Shown piece by piece: positions 41,138 to 50,190 of a stretch of DNA of 64,000 nt. The first letter of the stretch is position 1, and the number at the start of each line of letters is the position of its first letter. This DNA is from Arthrobacter sp. zg-Y1171 (lineage in GTDB: Bacteria > Actinomycetota > Actinomycetes > Actinomycetales > Micrococcaceae), in contig NZ_CP104264.1 of the NCBI RefSeq assembly GCF_025244845.1, positions 1,922,001 to 1,986,000 on the forward strand. Direction: 5' to 3'. Under the pieces are notes generated by a model. That model was given only the letters and a program-made list of their open reading frames with translations. It made no database searches and had not been told where the DNA came from. Both the position numbers and the translations under genes were made by a program.

Positions 41138-42864
41138 TACTCGCCGTCCTTCTCGGAGCTGCGGCCGGTACCGGCCATTGAATCCTGCTTTTCGGCAAGC
41201 CGCCGTTCGGCGATGGTCATCCTTCGTTCGGCTTCCTTGGCCGCTCCCTTGTTCTTGGTGCGCGCAGCCGGCGCTTCGGAGGGATCACGCAGCCGTCCGG
41301 CGCCGCGGTACAGCGGTACCGCGCCCAGCTTGCTCGCATCGAGGCCGGAGAACCGGTGGCCGTCGCCGAAGAACTTGGTGCGGGCCAGAAGCACCATGGT
41401 GGGGTGGGTGAACATAAAGACCACGATGAGGTCCGCAATGGCGGTAAGGCCCAGGGTGAAGGCAAAGCCCCGCACGTTGCCCACTGCCACGAAGTACAGG
41501 ACGACGGCGGCGAGGATGTTCACGGCCTTGGAGGCCAGGACGGTGCGCTTGGCGCGCTTCCAGCCGTTGTCCACCGCGGAAACCAGCCCGCGGCCGTCGC
41601 GAAGCTCGTCACGGATGCGTTCGAAGTACACGATGAACGAGTCCGCGGTCTGCCCGATGGCGACGATCAGGCCGGCCACACCGGCGAGTGAGAGCCGGTA
41701 GTTGTGGCTCCAGCCCAGGATGGCGATGGCCAGGTAGGTCAGCAGGCCGGCGACGACGAGCGAGATGATGGTGACGAAGCCCAGCGCGCGGTACTGGAAG
41801 AGCGAGTAGACGGCAACAAGGGCCAGGCCGATCAGGCCGGCGATGATGCCCATCCGCAGCTGGTCCGCGCCGAGGGTCGCCGAGACCTGCTGTTCGCTCT
41901 GGATCTCGAAGCTGATCGGCAGGGCACCGTATTTCAGCTGCTCGGAGAGCGCTTCGGAGCTTTCCTGGGTGAAGTTGCCCGTGATCTGGGGCTTGCCGTC
42001 GGTGATGACGGCGTTGACGGTCGGCGCCGAGATGATCTGCCCGTCGAGGACGATGGCGAACTGGTTCCGCGGGTCGCCCTGCGGGAAGGCGAAGAGACGC
42101 TCGGTCACGTCGCGGAACTTGTCGGTGCCCTCGCGGTTGAACTCGATGTTCACGGCCCACTGGTTGGTGGAAACACCGTTGTTGCCCTGTGCCATGCCGA
42201 AGCTGGCGGTGGAAATGTCCACGCCGGGAACTTCGACCGGACCCAGGATGTATTTGCCGGCGGTGCCGGGCTCGCAGGCGACCATCGGCTCGTCGGCCGG
42301 CGCCTGCTCCGCGTTGGCGATGGTGTCCGGGTTCAGGCAGTCAGTGGTTTCGAACTGTGTCTGGAGCTCGGGTGAAATCCAGTTGGTGTCCGAAGCATCC
42401 GTGGGTTCCGCCGACGGTGTGGGCAGCTGTTCCGCGGGAGTGGGATCCGTGACTGCTGCACCCTGTCCCCCGCCGCCGGTGAGGACCGGACGGAACTCCA
42501 TGTTCGCGGAAGCCTGGATCAGTTCGCGGGTCTCGGAATCGGGGACACCGGGCAGCGACACCACGACGTTGCGGTTGGACTGCGTGCTGATCTCCGCTTC
42601 GGAGACGCCGCTGCCGTCCACGCGCTGGCGGATGATCTCCACGGCCTGGTCGAGCTGTTCGGTCGTGATTTCGGAGTCACCGCCCTGCACCTCGGGAGCA
42701 AGGATCATCTGGGTTCCGCCCTCAAGGTCGAGGGCGAGTTTGGGGGTCCAGCTGGCGTTGCTCCACATGGAACCACCGCCAAGCAAAAGGGCCAGGGCAG
42801 CAAAAATGACGCCCAACCAGAGGAGCGTCTTTTTCGCGGCCGAGCCGGGGCCGGTACGGGGCAT
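41137..42864 (-). CDS. secD: protein translocase subunit SecD
   Basis: SecDF component with a large extracytoplasmic P1 domain. The 575 residues show TM1 at about 11-30, the family motif PKLALDLEGGTQMIL, a long variable insertion rich in Thr/Pro/Gln (about residues 130-190), the conserved ITGNFTQESSEALSEQLKYGALPI, and five C-terminal membrane helices including the SLAGVAGLIVAIGQTADSFI motif with the Asp needed for proton coupling. It is coupled to secF. A basic tail of about 50 residues includes KNKGAAKEAERR. Confidence 0.96.
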   Translation of the reverse strand: MPRTGPGSAAKKTLLWLGVIFAALALLLGGGSMWSNASWTPKLALDLEGGTQMILAPEVQGGDSEITTEQLDQAVEIIRQRVDGSGVSEAEISTQSNRNVVVSLPGVPDSETRELIQASANMEFRPVLTGGGGQGAAVTDPTPAEQLPTPSAEPTDASDTNWISPELQTQFETTDCLNPDTIANAEQAPADEPMVACEPGTAGKYILGPVEVPGVDISTASFGMAQGNNGVSTNQWAVNIEFNREGTDKFRDVTERLFAFPQGDPRNQFAIVLDGQIISAPTVNAVITDGKPQITGNFTQESSEALSEQLKYGALPISFEIQSEQQVSATLGADQLRMGIIAGLIGLALVAVYSLFQYRALGFVTIISLVVAGLLTYLAIAILGWSHNYRLSLAGVAGLIVAIGQTADSFIVYFERIRDELRDGRGLVSAVDNGWKRAKRTVLASKAVNILAAVVLYFVAVGNVRGFAFTLGLTAIADLIVVFMFTHPTMVLLARTKFFGDGHRFSGLDASKLGAVPLYRGAGRLRDPSEAPAARTKNKGAAKEAERRMTIAERRLAEKQDSMAGTGRSSEKDGE

Positions 42865-42957
42865 AGGGAATTTTCCTTAAGGGCGAAGATCACCGGGACC
42901 GTCATGGTCTCCGGGCGGCAAGCGGGGCACCGATGCCCCGCTTGGCTCGTGGAGAGT

Positions 42958-43377
42958 CTAGTTCTCTTTTTTGTCGTCGCGGTTCAGGCGCTTGAGTGTT
43001 TCTTCAGGTGTCTCGTCCTGCACGGCGTCCCGGCGCTCGGAGGAGTCCTTGCCGAGCGTGAGGGAAGAGGCGTCATCGGGGACCGCAGCGGCGTCATCGG
43101 CCGGTGCTTCTTCGGCGGGAACAGTGACGACCTTGGTCAGTGCCTGGAGGTGCACCGTGGCGGTGTTGCCGGGGGAAAGCTCCAGCACGGCCTTGTTTTC
43201 TTCCTGGTCCACGGAAACAATCCGGCCGAAAAGCCCGAACTGGGTCATGACCTCGGTGCCGGGAAGCATTTGGGCCCGCTGCTGGGTAACCGTCTGCTGC
43301 GACTTCTTCTGCTTGCGGAACATCATGATGACGAAGACCGCCAGCAGCAGAGGGAGAAAGAGATCAGCAATATTCAC
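42958..43377 (-). CDS. yajC: Sec translocon accessory subunit YajC
   Basis: A 139-residue single-span protein that associates with SecDF. An N-terminal membrane helix (IADLFLPLLLAVFVIMMF, residues 3-20) is followed by the basic RKQKKSQQTV and the diagnostic LPGTEVMTQFGLFGRIVSVD block. The acidic tail of about 60 residues is longer than in E. coli YajC. The start is GTG at 43377, at the beginning of the membrane helix; a longer frame to 43602 has no similarity and overlaps ruvB. It is followed by secD after about 93 nt. Confidence 0.92.
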   Translation of the reverse strand: MNIADLFLPLLLAVFVIMMFRKQKKSQQTVTQQRAQMLPGTEVMTQFGLFGRIVSVDQEENKAVLELSPGNTATVHLQALTKVVTVPAEEAPADDAAAVPDDASSLTLGKDSSERRDAVQDETPEETLKRLNRDDKKEN

Positions 43378-43478
43378 GTGGAGAGTTCCGTTTCTGTTGG
43401 GGAAGTGCCGGGCGTCCTGGCATACTGCCGGGACCGTGCCCAAGGGCCAGTCTAAACGGAAAACGTGGGAGCGGACTG

Positions 43479-44573
43479 TTAAGTTTCCGGCCCGGCCTCC
43501 TCGGCGGGAGCGGATGAGGTGTTTGTGCCGGGGCCGGAAAACATGTTCTGCGGCATGGCTGCGGCAACGTTCTCGGGCATCTGGAGGCCCAGATGCTCCC
43601 ACGCGGCCCGGGTCGCAATGCGGCCCCGCGGGGTCCTGCCGAGCAGGCCTTCACGGACGAGGTACGGTTCGGCCACCGTCTCCACGGTCTCCGGTTCCTC
43701 GCCGACGGCGATTGCCAGTGTGGACAGTCCCACCGGTCCCCCGTTGAACTTGGTGATCAGCGCGGTCAGCACGGCGCGGTCCAACCGGTCGAGGCCGAGG
43801 ACGTCCACTTCGTACATATCCAGCGCGGCTCCCGCCGAGCGGGCGTCGATCTGCTCGATGCCGTGCACCAGCGCCCAGTCCCGGACGCGGCGCAGCAGCC
43901 GGTTCGCAATTCGCGGGGTGCCGCGCGAGCGTCCGGCAACCTCGGCAAAGCCCGCGGAGTTGACCTTCATGTCCATCAGCATGGCCGAACGGCGCAGCAC
44001 CAGTTCCAGCTCGTCCGTCGAGTAGAACTCCAGGTGGCCGGTGAACCCGAAACGGTCCCGCAGCGGGCCGGGCAGCAGGCCGGCGCGGGTGGTGGCTCCC
44101 ACCAGGGTGAACGGCGGCAGGTCCAGCGGAATGGCGGTGGCACCGGCGCCCTTGCCGACGATGATGTCGACGCGGAAATCCTCCATGGCCATGTAGAGCA
44201 TTTCCTCGGCCGGCCGGGACATGCGGTGGATTTCGTCCAGGAACAGCACCTCGCCCTCGGTCAGGGAAGACAGGATGGCTGCGAGGTCACCGGCGTGCTG
44301 GATGGCCGGCCCGGAACTGATCCGCAGCGGTGCGTTCATTTCCGCTGCAATGATCATGGACAGGGTGGTCTTGCCCAGTCCGGGCGGGCCGGACAGCAGT
44401 ACGTGGTCGGCGCTGCGGCCGCGCAGCCGGGACGCTTCGAGTACCAGCGACAGCTGTTCGCGGACGCGCTTCTGACCTACGAAGTCGTCCAGGTTCTTGG
44501 GCCGCAGGGCGGCTTCGATGGCTTTGTCGTCCGGATCGGGACCGGGTGCGACGAGGGAGTCTGCGGTGGACAC
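43479..44573 (-). CDS. ruvB: Holliday junction branch migration DNA helicase RuvB
   Basis: The AAA+ motor of branch migration. The 364 residues have Walker [10 protein letters not shown] at 62-70, Walker [17 protein letters not shown], the sensor/arginine-finger region [18 protein letters not shown], and the C-terminal winged helix [20 protein letters not shown] non-conserved tail of about 40 residues follows. It starts two bases after the ruvA stop, in the order ruvC-ruvA-ruvB. Confidence 0.98.
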   Translation of the reverse strand: MSTADSLVAPGPDPDDKAIEAALRPKNLDDFVGQKRVREQLSLVLEASRLRGRSADHVLLSGPPGLGKTTLSMIIAAEMNAPLRISSGPAIQHAGDLAAILSSLTEGEVLFLDEIHRMSRPAEEMLYMAMEDFRVDIIVGKGAGATAIPLDLPPFTLVGATTRAGLLPGPLRDRFGFTGHLEFYSTDELELVLRRSAMLMDMKVNSAGFAEVAGRSRGTPRIANRLLRRVRDWALVHGIEQIDARSAGAALDMYEVDVLGLDRLDRAVLTALITKFNGGPVGLSTLAIAVGEEPETVETVAEPYLVREGLLGRTPRGRIATRAAWEHLGLQMPENVAAAMPQNMFSGPGTNTSSAPAEEAGPET

Positions 44574-44574
44574 C

Positions 44575-45201
44575 TCAGCCGGCCTTTCGGCGCGAGGACA
44601 CCCGGGCGCCGTCGGTCCCGAGGCGGCGCAGCGTCAGTTTCAGGATTTCCCCGACGTTGCCGGCGGCAGCGACGTCGGGATGCTCGGCGGCGGTGTCGTC
44701 CATGGCGGCGGTGGCGTCCTTTTCGGACCAGCCGAGGCCGGTCATTGCGGCCAGGACCTGTTCCTGCCAGCGCGGTGCCGCCGGGTTTTCCACGGTGCCG
44801 TGCGGCACCAGCTTGTCGGCCAGCTCGAGGACAATGCGGCGGGCACCCTTGGGGCCAATGCCGGAGACCTTGCTGAAGGCCTTGTCGTCCCCGGTGGAGG
44901 CGGCCACCCGGATGGCTTCAGGAGTGTGGACCGCCAGGACAGCGAGGGCGATCCGCGGACCCACGCCGCTGACGCCGAGGAGGATTTCAAAGACCTCGCG
45001 CTGGTCCGCGTCGCTGAACCCGTACAGGGTCATGGAGTCTTCGCGCACGATCATGGCGGTATGGACGCTGGCTTCACTTCCCGTGCGCAGCGAAGCCAGG
45101 GTCTGCGGGGTGGCCTGGACGAGCATCCCGAATCCGTGGACATCAATGACGGCAGAGGTAAGGCCCACGTGCGAAACGACCCCGCGGAGGGAACTGATCA
45201 T
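44575..45201 (-). CDS. ruvA: Holliday junction branch migration complex subunit RuvA
   Basis: The tetrameric junction-binding protein that loads RuvB. The 208 residues have the N-terminal OB domain ([20 protein letters not shown]) and two helix-hairpin-helix motifs ([16 protein letters not shown] and [16 protein letters not shown]). A C-terminal RuvB-contacting domain contains the conserved [15 protein letters not shown] 73-nt gap to ruvC contains a degenerate LexA-like sequence. Confidence 0.97.
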   Translation of the reverse strand: MISSLRGVVSHVGLTSAVIDVHGFGMLVQATPQTLASLRTGSEASVHTAMIVREDSMTLYGFSDADQREVFEILLGVSGVGPRIALAVLAVHTPEAIRVAASTGDDKAFSKVSGIGPKGARRIVLELADKLVPHGTVENPAAPRWQEQVLAAMTGLGWSEKDATAAMDDTAAEHPDVAAAGNVGEILKLTLRRLGTDGARVSSRRKAG

Positions 45202-45222
45202 GAAGGAACTCCAGAGGCTGTA

Positions 45223-45238
45223 TAGAACATATCTACGA
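45223..45238. promoter_or_regulatory. degenerate LexA-like site before ruvA
   Basis: TAGAAC-ATAT-CTACGA on the plus strand matches 9 of the 12 specified bases of the actinobacterial LexA box TCGAAC-N4-GTTCGA. It lies 22 nt upstream of the ruvA start, in the ruvC-ruvA gap. It is a weak candidate only. Confidence 0.25.
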
Positions 45239-45274
45239 ATACCCTACTTGCTGGCGCCCGCATTCCCCTGCTGT

Positions 45275-45874
45275 TCAGTAGCTTCCGCGTTTTGCCCGCG
45301 CTTCCGCTTCGGCCCACAGCCGCTGGGCCGGAGTTAACCCGGTCGCGGGTGCCGTGCCCCGCGAGGCGGAGCCGGCGGTGGGTCCGGGACCGGCGACGCC
45401 GCGGCGCCAGGCGTGGGTGATCGCCAGGGCAAGGGCGTCGGCGGCGTCGGCGGGCTTGGGCATCTCGTCCAGCCGCAGGATCTTGGTCACCATCTTGCCC
45501 ACGGCGTCCTTGTTGGCCGAGCCGGAGCCGGTGACCGCCGCCTTGACCTCAGTAGGCGTGTGCAGGGCGACCGGGATGCCGCGCCGGGCAGCGGCGGCAA
45601 TAACGACGCCGGACGCCTGGGCGGTACCCATCACCGTGCTGACATTGAGCTGGCTGAAGACCCGTTCCACGGCCAGGACATCGGGCCGGTGGGTGTCCAG
45701 CCACAGATCGATGGCTTCGGAAATGACCAGCAGCCGGGCGTCAAGCGCCGTTCCGGCGACTGTGCCGACAACTCCGACGGCCACAAGGGTGGCCCGGCGG
45801 TTTCCCTCGACCTCAACTACTCCAAGGCCGCAGCGGGTCAGGCCGGGGTCCACCCCCAGGACGCGTAAAGACAC
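45275..45874 (-). CDS. ruvC: crossover junction endodeoxyribonuclease RuvC
   Basis: Resolves Holliday junctions as a dimeric RNase H-fold nuclease. The 199 residues contain [17 protein letters not shown] (first catalytic Asp), [20 protein letters not shown] (Glu), [19 protein letters not shown], and the C-terminal [16 protein letters not shown] with the last acidic residues. A 35-residue Gly/Ala/Thr-rich tail is not conserved. It starts with GTG, 9 nt after yebC. Confidence 0.97.
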   Translation of the reverse strand: MSLRVLGVDPGLTRCGLGVVEVEGNRRATLVAVGVVGTVAGTALDARLLVISEAIDLWLDTHRPDVLAVERVFSQLNVSTVMGTAQASGVVIAAAARRGIPVALHTPTEVKAAVTGSGSANKDAVGKMVTKILRLDEMPKPADAADALALAITHAWRRGVAGPGPTAGSASRGTAPATGLTPAQRLWAEAEARAKRGSY

Positions 45875-45883
45875 AGGTACGTC

Positions 45884-46642
45884 TTAGTCGTCTTCTTCAA
45901 GCTCGGCCATTACGGCGGCCGGGATATCAGCGTTGGAGTAAACGTTCTGGACGTCGTCGAGGTCTTCCAGCGCATCCACGAGCTTGAGGAACTTGCGGGC
46001 AGCATCCGCATCCAGTTCCACATGCATGGACGGAACGAATTCGGCTTCATCGGTTTCGTACTCGATGCTCGCCTCTTCCAGCGCACCGACGACGGCGCGG
46101 AGGTCCTGCGGCTCGGAGATGATCTCGAAGTTCTCGCCCGATTCCTTTACTTCATCCGCACCGGCGTCAAGGACGGCCATCAGCAGATCGTCTTCGGTGA
46201 GGCCGTTCTTGGGCAGGTTCACTACGCCCTTGCGGGTGAACATGTAGGCGACGGAACCGGGATCACCCATGTTGCCGCCGTTACGGGTCACGGCAAGGCG
46301 GACCTCGGAGGCTGCACGGTTCTTGTTGTCCGTGAGGCACTCGATCAGGAGGGCGGAGCCCTGCGGTCCGTAGCCCTCGTACATGATCGTCTGGTAATCG
46401 ACGGCCTCGCCGAGCAGGCCGGCGCCGCGCTTGACCGCACGGTTGATGTTGTCGATCGGCACCGACGTCTTCTTGGCCTTGGAAACGGCCAGTTCAAGGG
46501 CCGGGTTGCCTGCCATGTCGGCTCCGCCGGCGCGTGCTGCAACTTCGATGTTCTTGATCAGCTTGGCGAAGGACTTGGCGCGCTTGGCATCAATTACGGC
46601 CTTCTTGTGCTTGGTGGTTGCCCATTTAGAGTGGCCCGACAT
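45884..46642 (-). CDS. YebC/PmpR-family protein
   Basis: A 252-residue member of the YebC/TACO1 family, described as transcriptional regulators and more recently as factors that relieve ribosome stalling. The family opening [25 protein letters not shown] is followed by [37 protein letters not shown] and the acidic C-terminal domain. Length and all blocks are normal. It starts the yebC-ruvC-ruvA-ruvB run and is divergent from murT. Confidence 0.95.
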   Translation of the reverse strand: MSGHSKWATTKHKKAVIDAKRAKSFAKLIKNIEVAARAGGADMAGNPALELAVSKAKKTSVPIDNINRAVKRGAGLLGEAVDYQTIMYEGYGPQGSALLIECLTDNKNRAASEVRLAVTRNGGNMGDPGSVAYMFTRKGVVNLPKNGLTEDDLLMAVLDAGADEVKESGENFEIISEPQDLRAVVGALEEASIEYETDEAEFVPSMHVELDADAARKFLKLVDALEDLDDVQNVYSNADIPAAVMAELEEDD

Positions 46643-46906
46643 GCTCTACGCTTCTCCTCTGATCGATAAAAAAGTCCGGCTGCTTGCCACCCGTCCAGGA
46701 CTCCGGGGAACCCGGCCCGAACAGGGAGACCAGCTAAGCTTCCCGAACGCACTGCCACAATTCTAGCGACCGAATCCGTTTCCGGGGCCGGAAACGCTTC
46801 CGCGCTCCCGGCCGGCGTCGGATAAGGACGGATAAAACACCTCTGACCTGTCACGATGCGTGCAGCCTCACGCCTTGCGGAACGGTGCCGTATCAAGGGT
46901 GTGCGC

Positions 46907-46912
46907 TATATT
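46907..46912 (+). promoter_or_regulatory. candidate -10 for murT-gatD
   Basis: TATATT, 8 nt before the murT ATG. It would place the transcript start at or just before the start codon. No convincing -35 is visible. Confidence 0.4.
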
Positions 46913-46920
46913 CAGTAACC

Positions 46921-48192
46921 ATGAGTTCTTTCTCCATCCTGGTCGGAAAACTGGTCCGCAGTGCCTCCAAACTGCGTGGCGGCGGTTCCGCCCTGCCCGG
47001 CCTGGTAGTGGAGAAAATCGATCCCGATTTCATTCGCCGCACCCTCGCAGACCTGCCGCTCGGCGTCGCCGTCGTCTCCGGAACCAACGGTAAGACCACC
47101 ACTACCAAGATGGTGGTGGAGCTGCTCGAGAGCCAGGGGCTGAAGGTTTTCACGAACCGCACGGGCAGCAACTTCACCCGCGGCGTTGCGGCAGCACTGC
47201 TGGGCGAGGTGAACCTGCGCGGACACCTGGATGCGGACATCGCCGTCCTGGAGCTGGACGAGGCGCACGCCGTGCACTTCGTGAAACTGATCCAGCCGCG
47301 CTACAGCCTGCTGCTGAATGTCCTGCGTGACCAGCTGGACCGGTTCGGCGAGATCGACAAGACCACCCGCCTGCTGGAATCCATTGCCCGCGCGACCACC
47401 GAGACGGTGGTCCTGAACCGCGAGGATCCCCGCGTGGCGGGCATCGCCGATTCCCTGAACGGCCAGCGTGCCGTGTACTTCGGGCTCGATGCCTCGCTGC
47501 GCAGCACCTTCCCCAACGACGACGAGATGCGCGGCAGCCTTGCCGAAGCGCTGGCCGCAACGCAGGAGGCCGACGTCGTCCTTGAACGCGTGAGTGAGAC
47601 GGACGCGGACTTCCTGGTCGACGGACAGGTCCGCACCTCGGGGCTGAAGCTGCGCGGCGTCTACAACATCTTCAATGCCGCCGCTGCCCTCGCCTTCGCG
47701 CGCACCATCAAGGGCAAGGACCTCGACTCCGACGCGCTGTTCGAGGCGCTTGCCAATGTGGAGCCTGCCTTCGGGCGCGGCGAGTCCCTGACCGTCAACG
47801 GCCAGCCGCTGGAGCTGGTGCTGGTGAAGAATCCCAGCGGCTTCCGCCTGGGCCTGAAGTCCTTTGCCGCCCACGGCTATTCGACGATGATCGCCATCAA
47901 TGACAATTACGCCGACGGCCGGGACATGTCCTGGCTGTGGGATGTCGACTTCGAGTCCCTGGCCGAGGGCGGCGTCGACGTCGTCAGCGGCGTGCGCGCC
48001 TACGACATGGCGTTGCGCCTGAAGTACGACGACGTGCCGGTGCGCACCATCGAACCGGACATCACGGACGGACTGAAGCGTTTCATCAAGGACTCCCCCG
48101 GGGTTCCCATGCGGATCTTCTGCACGTACACGGCCATGCTGGCCGTACGCCGGGAACTCTCCAAGATCACGAAGGTAGAGGTGGTCTCATGA
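46921..48192 (+). CDS. murT: lipid II isoglutaminyl synthase, MurT subunit (no zinc ribbon)
   Basis: A Mur ligase-like ATPase that, with GatD, amidates the alpha-carboxyl of D-Glu in lipid II to D-isoglutamine. The 423 residues have the P-loop GTNGKTTTTK at 54-63, the central-domain ELDEAHAVHFVKLIQPRYS and NVLRDQLDRFGEID, and the C-terminal DUF1727 domain (LVKNPSGFRLGL, INDNYADGRDMSWLWDVDFE). The four-cysteine zinc ribbon known in staphylococcal and pneumococcal MurT is absent; the only cysteine is in RIFCTYTAML. The start is ATG at 46921 rather than upstream. It overlaps gatD by 4 nt. Confidence 0.95.
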   Translation: MSSFSILVGKLVRSASKLRGGGSALPGLVVEKIDPDFIRRTLADLPLGVAVVSGTNGKTTTTKMVVELLESQGLKVFTNRTGSNFTRGVAAALLGEVNLRGHLDADIAVLELDEAHAVHFVKLIQPRYSLLLNVLRDQLDRFGEIDKTTRLLESIARATTETVVLNREDPRVAGIADSLNGQRAVYFGLDASLRSTFPNDDEMRGSLAEALAATQEADVVLERVSETDADFLVDGQVRTSGLKLRGVYNIFNAAAALAFARTIKGKDLDSDALFEALANVEPAFGRGESLTVNGQPLELVLVKNPSGFRLGLKSFAAHGYSTMIAINDNYADGRDMSWLWDVDFESLAEGGVDVVSGVRAYDMALRLKYDDVPVRTIEPDITDGLKRFIKDSPGVPMRIFCTYTAMLAVRRELSKITKVEVVS

Positions 48193-48935
48193 CCGAGGAC
48201 CGCACAATCAAGATCCTGCAGCTGTACCCGCGGGAAATGAATATTTACGGCGACTGGGGCAACGTGCTGGTGCTCAAGCAGCGCCTGAAGTGGTACGGCT
48301 ACCAGCCAGTCGTCGAGGAGTACAACGCGGGGGACGAGTTCCCTGCCGACGTCGACATCATTGTCGGCGGCGGCGGCCAGGACAGCGGACAGGTGGTAAT
48401 CCAGCAGGATCTCCAGCAGTTGGCTCCCACCCTGCAGGGGCTTGCCGAGGACGGCCTGCCGATGCTGGTGATCTGCGGCCTGTACCAGTTGTTCGGACGG
48501 TTCTTCAAGACGCATGAGGGTGCGCTCATTCCGGGAATCGGCATCCTGGATCTGGAGACCCACGGAGGTGACGTGCGGTTGATCGGCAACGTGCTTTCCG
48601 TCAGCGAAGAGTTCGGCGAGATCCACGGCTATGAGAACCACAGCGGCCAGACGTTCCTCGGTCCGGGTGTGAAGCCGCTGGCGGAGATCCGCAAGGGTGA
48701 GGGCAACAACACCAAGGACAGCACCGAGGGCGCGCGGTACAAGAACGTCGTGGCCAGCTACCTGCACGGTTCCCTCCTTCCCAAGAACCCGGCAATTGCC
48801 GACTTCCTGATCGAAAAGGCAGCCACGCGGAAGTTCGGCAGCTTCTCCCCTGCTCCCCGTTCGGAACAGGACCTGGCTGATCTGTCGAAGCTTTCGGAAA
48901 TGGCACGCCAGCACGCCGGGCAGCGGCCGCGCTAG
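48189..48935 (+). CDS. gatD: lipid II isoglutaminyl synthase, glutamine amidotransferase subunit GatD
   Basis: Supplies ammonia from glutamine to MurT. The 248 residues form a class I (CobB/CobQ-like) amidotransferase. The nucleophile Cys96 lies in MLVICGLYQLFG, and the catalytic His193 in VASYLHGSLLPKNP. Substrate-channel residues include ENHSGQTFLG. The ATG overlaps the murT stop (ATGA), so a stoichiometric complex is expected. The protein lacks the third catalytic acidic residue of classic triads, as is normal for GatD. Confidence 0.95.
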   Translation: MTEDRTIKILQLYPREMNIYGDWGNVLVLKQRLKWYGYQPVVEEYNAGDEFPADVDIIVGGGGQDSGQVVIQQDLQQLAPTLQGLAEDGLPMLVICGLYQLFGRFFKTHEGALIPGIGILDLETHGGDVRLIGNVLSVSEEFGEIHGYENHSGQTFLGPGVKPLAEIRKGEGNNTKDSTEGARYKNVVASYLHGSLLPKNPAIADFLIEKAATRKFGSFSPAPRSEQDLADLSKLSEMARQHAGQRPR

Positions 48936-48938
48936 CCT

Positions 48939-48987
48939 CTCTTGCCGGAAGAGGGGCGGCTTCCCCCCGCTGATGGTCCGGCAAGAG
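48939..48987 (+). terminator. branched hairpin, likely gatD terminator
   Basis: CTCTTGCCGGA (48939-48949) is exactly complementary to TCCGGCAAGAG (48977-48987). The 27-base loop itself holds a smaller GGGGCGG/CCCCCC-type hairpin. It starts 4 nt after the gatD stop. Confidence 0.65.
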
Positions 48988-49022
48988 CATTTGATCCGCC
49001 GCGCGGAGCCGGCACCGGGCCT

Positions 49023-49028
49023 TAGGGT
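49023..49028 (+). promoter_or_regulatory. candidate -10 of a leaderless promoter for the kinase-like gene
   Basis: TAGGGT, 6 nt before the ATG at 49035. No clear -35 at normal spacing. Confidence 0.4.
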
Positions 49029-49034
49029 GTACTG

Positions 49035-50054
49035 ATGACGGTCCGTATAGATGAAGCCCAAGCGATCTCTTCTATACTCGACGGGCTGGACGATGCCGGC
49101 GTGCGGATGCTTATCCATGATGCTGATCAAGTAGGCATCGGTATCGGGGGAACAACCAAGACAGTGCGCATCGGTGAATCCACTGTCTTCGTGAAACAGC
49201 TCCCGCTGACAAGCATCGAAGAACTGGATCCCACCGCCACTGCAAGTCTGCTCCGGCTTCCCTTCGTTTCCCACTACGGCATAGGAAGCCCTACCCACGC
49301 GGTCGGGCGGGAGCTGGCAGCACATCAGGCGACGTCCGAGTGGGTTCAAACGGGAGTGGCGGACTTCTTCCCGCTCCTGCTCGGCTGGCGAGTCATTGAT
49401 CTGAAATGCGAGGCAGACCTTAGCGAGTTCGACGGCGATGCGTCTCCCCGCCAGTGGGGGCCACATTGGCCTTCGGTCCAGAGCAAGCTCACCGCGATGA
49501 AGAACGCGTCCAAAAGCATGGTGTTCTTCCTTGAGTACGTGCCCGAGACTCTGGGCGCCTGGGTGCGCAGAAGCCTGGTCGAGGGCACTGGGGCGACCGT
49601 CTTTCCTGAAGTTGTCGACCAGCTCCTGAAAGCCACAGCGTGGATGAACAGCCAGGGATTCCAGCACTTTGACGTGCACCCCGGGAACATCCTCATCCGG
49701 GACGGCAGACTGCTCTTCACCGACTTCGGCCTGGCGCTCCACCGCGACTTCGACCTCACTGCGGAGGAAGAAGCATCCATGCTCACGCATGACGGCTTTG
49801 ACCGCGATACCGCCCTGATGCACCTGTTCCACTGGACGCTATTTGAACTCGGCTATACCTCCGCCCCGCAGCGTCTGGAGCTGTTGCGTGCTGCCGCCGC
49901 TGACCCCACCATGCCTGCGCTGGAGCCAGTTCGAGCCGCACTCGGCGCCGGTGCCGACCGAATCGCGCAATATGCGGGTGTCGCTGTCCATATGACCGAG
50001 ATGTTCCGTGCCCTCACGGAAGATGCCCTCGCAGCGCGATACCGACAGCGATAG
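49035..50054 (+). CDS. orphan protein kinase-like protein
   Basis: A 339-residue soluble protein with protein kinase-fold motifs and no further domain. A glycine-rich VGIGIGGTTK loop (33-42) is followed by VFVKQ with a candidate ATP-binding Lys54. The catalytic loop HFDVHPGN has Asp213 and Asn218, and the metal-binding DFG lies at 230-232. The substrate could be protein or a small molecule; no partner gene identifies it. Base composition is visibly less GC-rich than in the neighbours, and it sits in a block that interrupts the expected core gene order, suggesting transfer. The transcript is probably leaderless. It is convergent with the DUF222-HNH gene. Confidence 0.75.
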   Translation: MTVRIDEAQAISSILDGLDDAGVRMLIHDADQVGIGIGGTTKTVRIGESTVFVKQLPLTSIEELDPTATASLLRLPFVSHYGIGSPTHAVGRELAAHQATSEWVQTGVADFFPLLLGWRVIDLKCEADLSEFDGDASPRQWGPHWPSVQSKLTAMKNASKSMVFFLEYVPETLGAWVRRSLVEGTGATVFPEVVDQLLKATAWMNSQGFQHFDVHPGNILIRDGRLLFTDFGLALHRDFDLTAEEEASMLTHDGFDRDTALMHLFHWTLFELGYTSAPQRLELLRAAAADPTMPALEPVRAALGAGADRIAQYAGVAVHMTEMFRALTEDALAARYRQR

Positions 50055-50190
50055 GTGCTCAATACTGGGCCCGGATCGGAACCACCCGCCAGCTCGGCGT
50101 CCCGGTCAGGGATCGGCTACGGGACATCCATAATCGACGGTGCAATCAAAGCGCTGCGCGCACCTGCCGTTTAGCGTGCGGCTCAAATGA

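Noticed and set aside
43378..43602. N-terminal extension of yajC
   Set aside because: It overlaps ruvB, and the family membrane helix begins right at GTG 43377.
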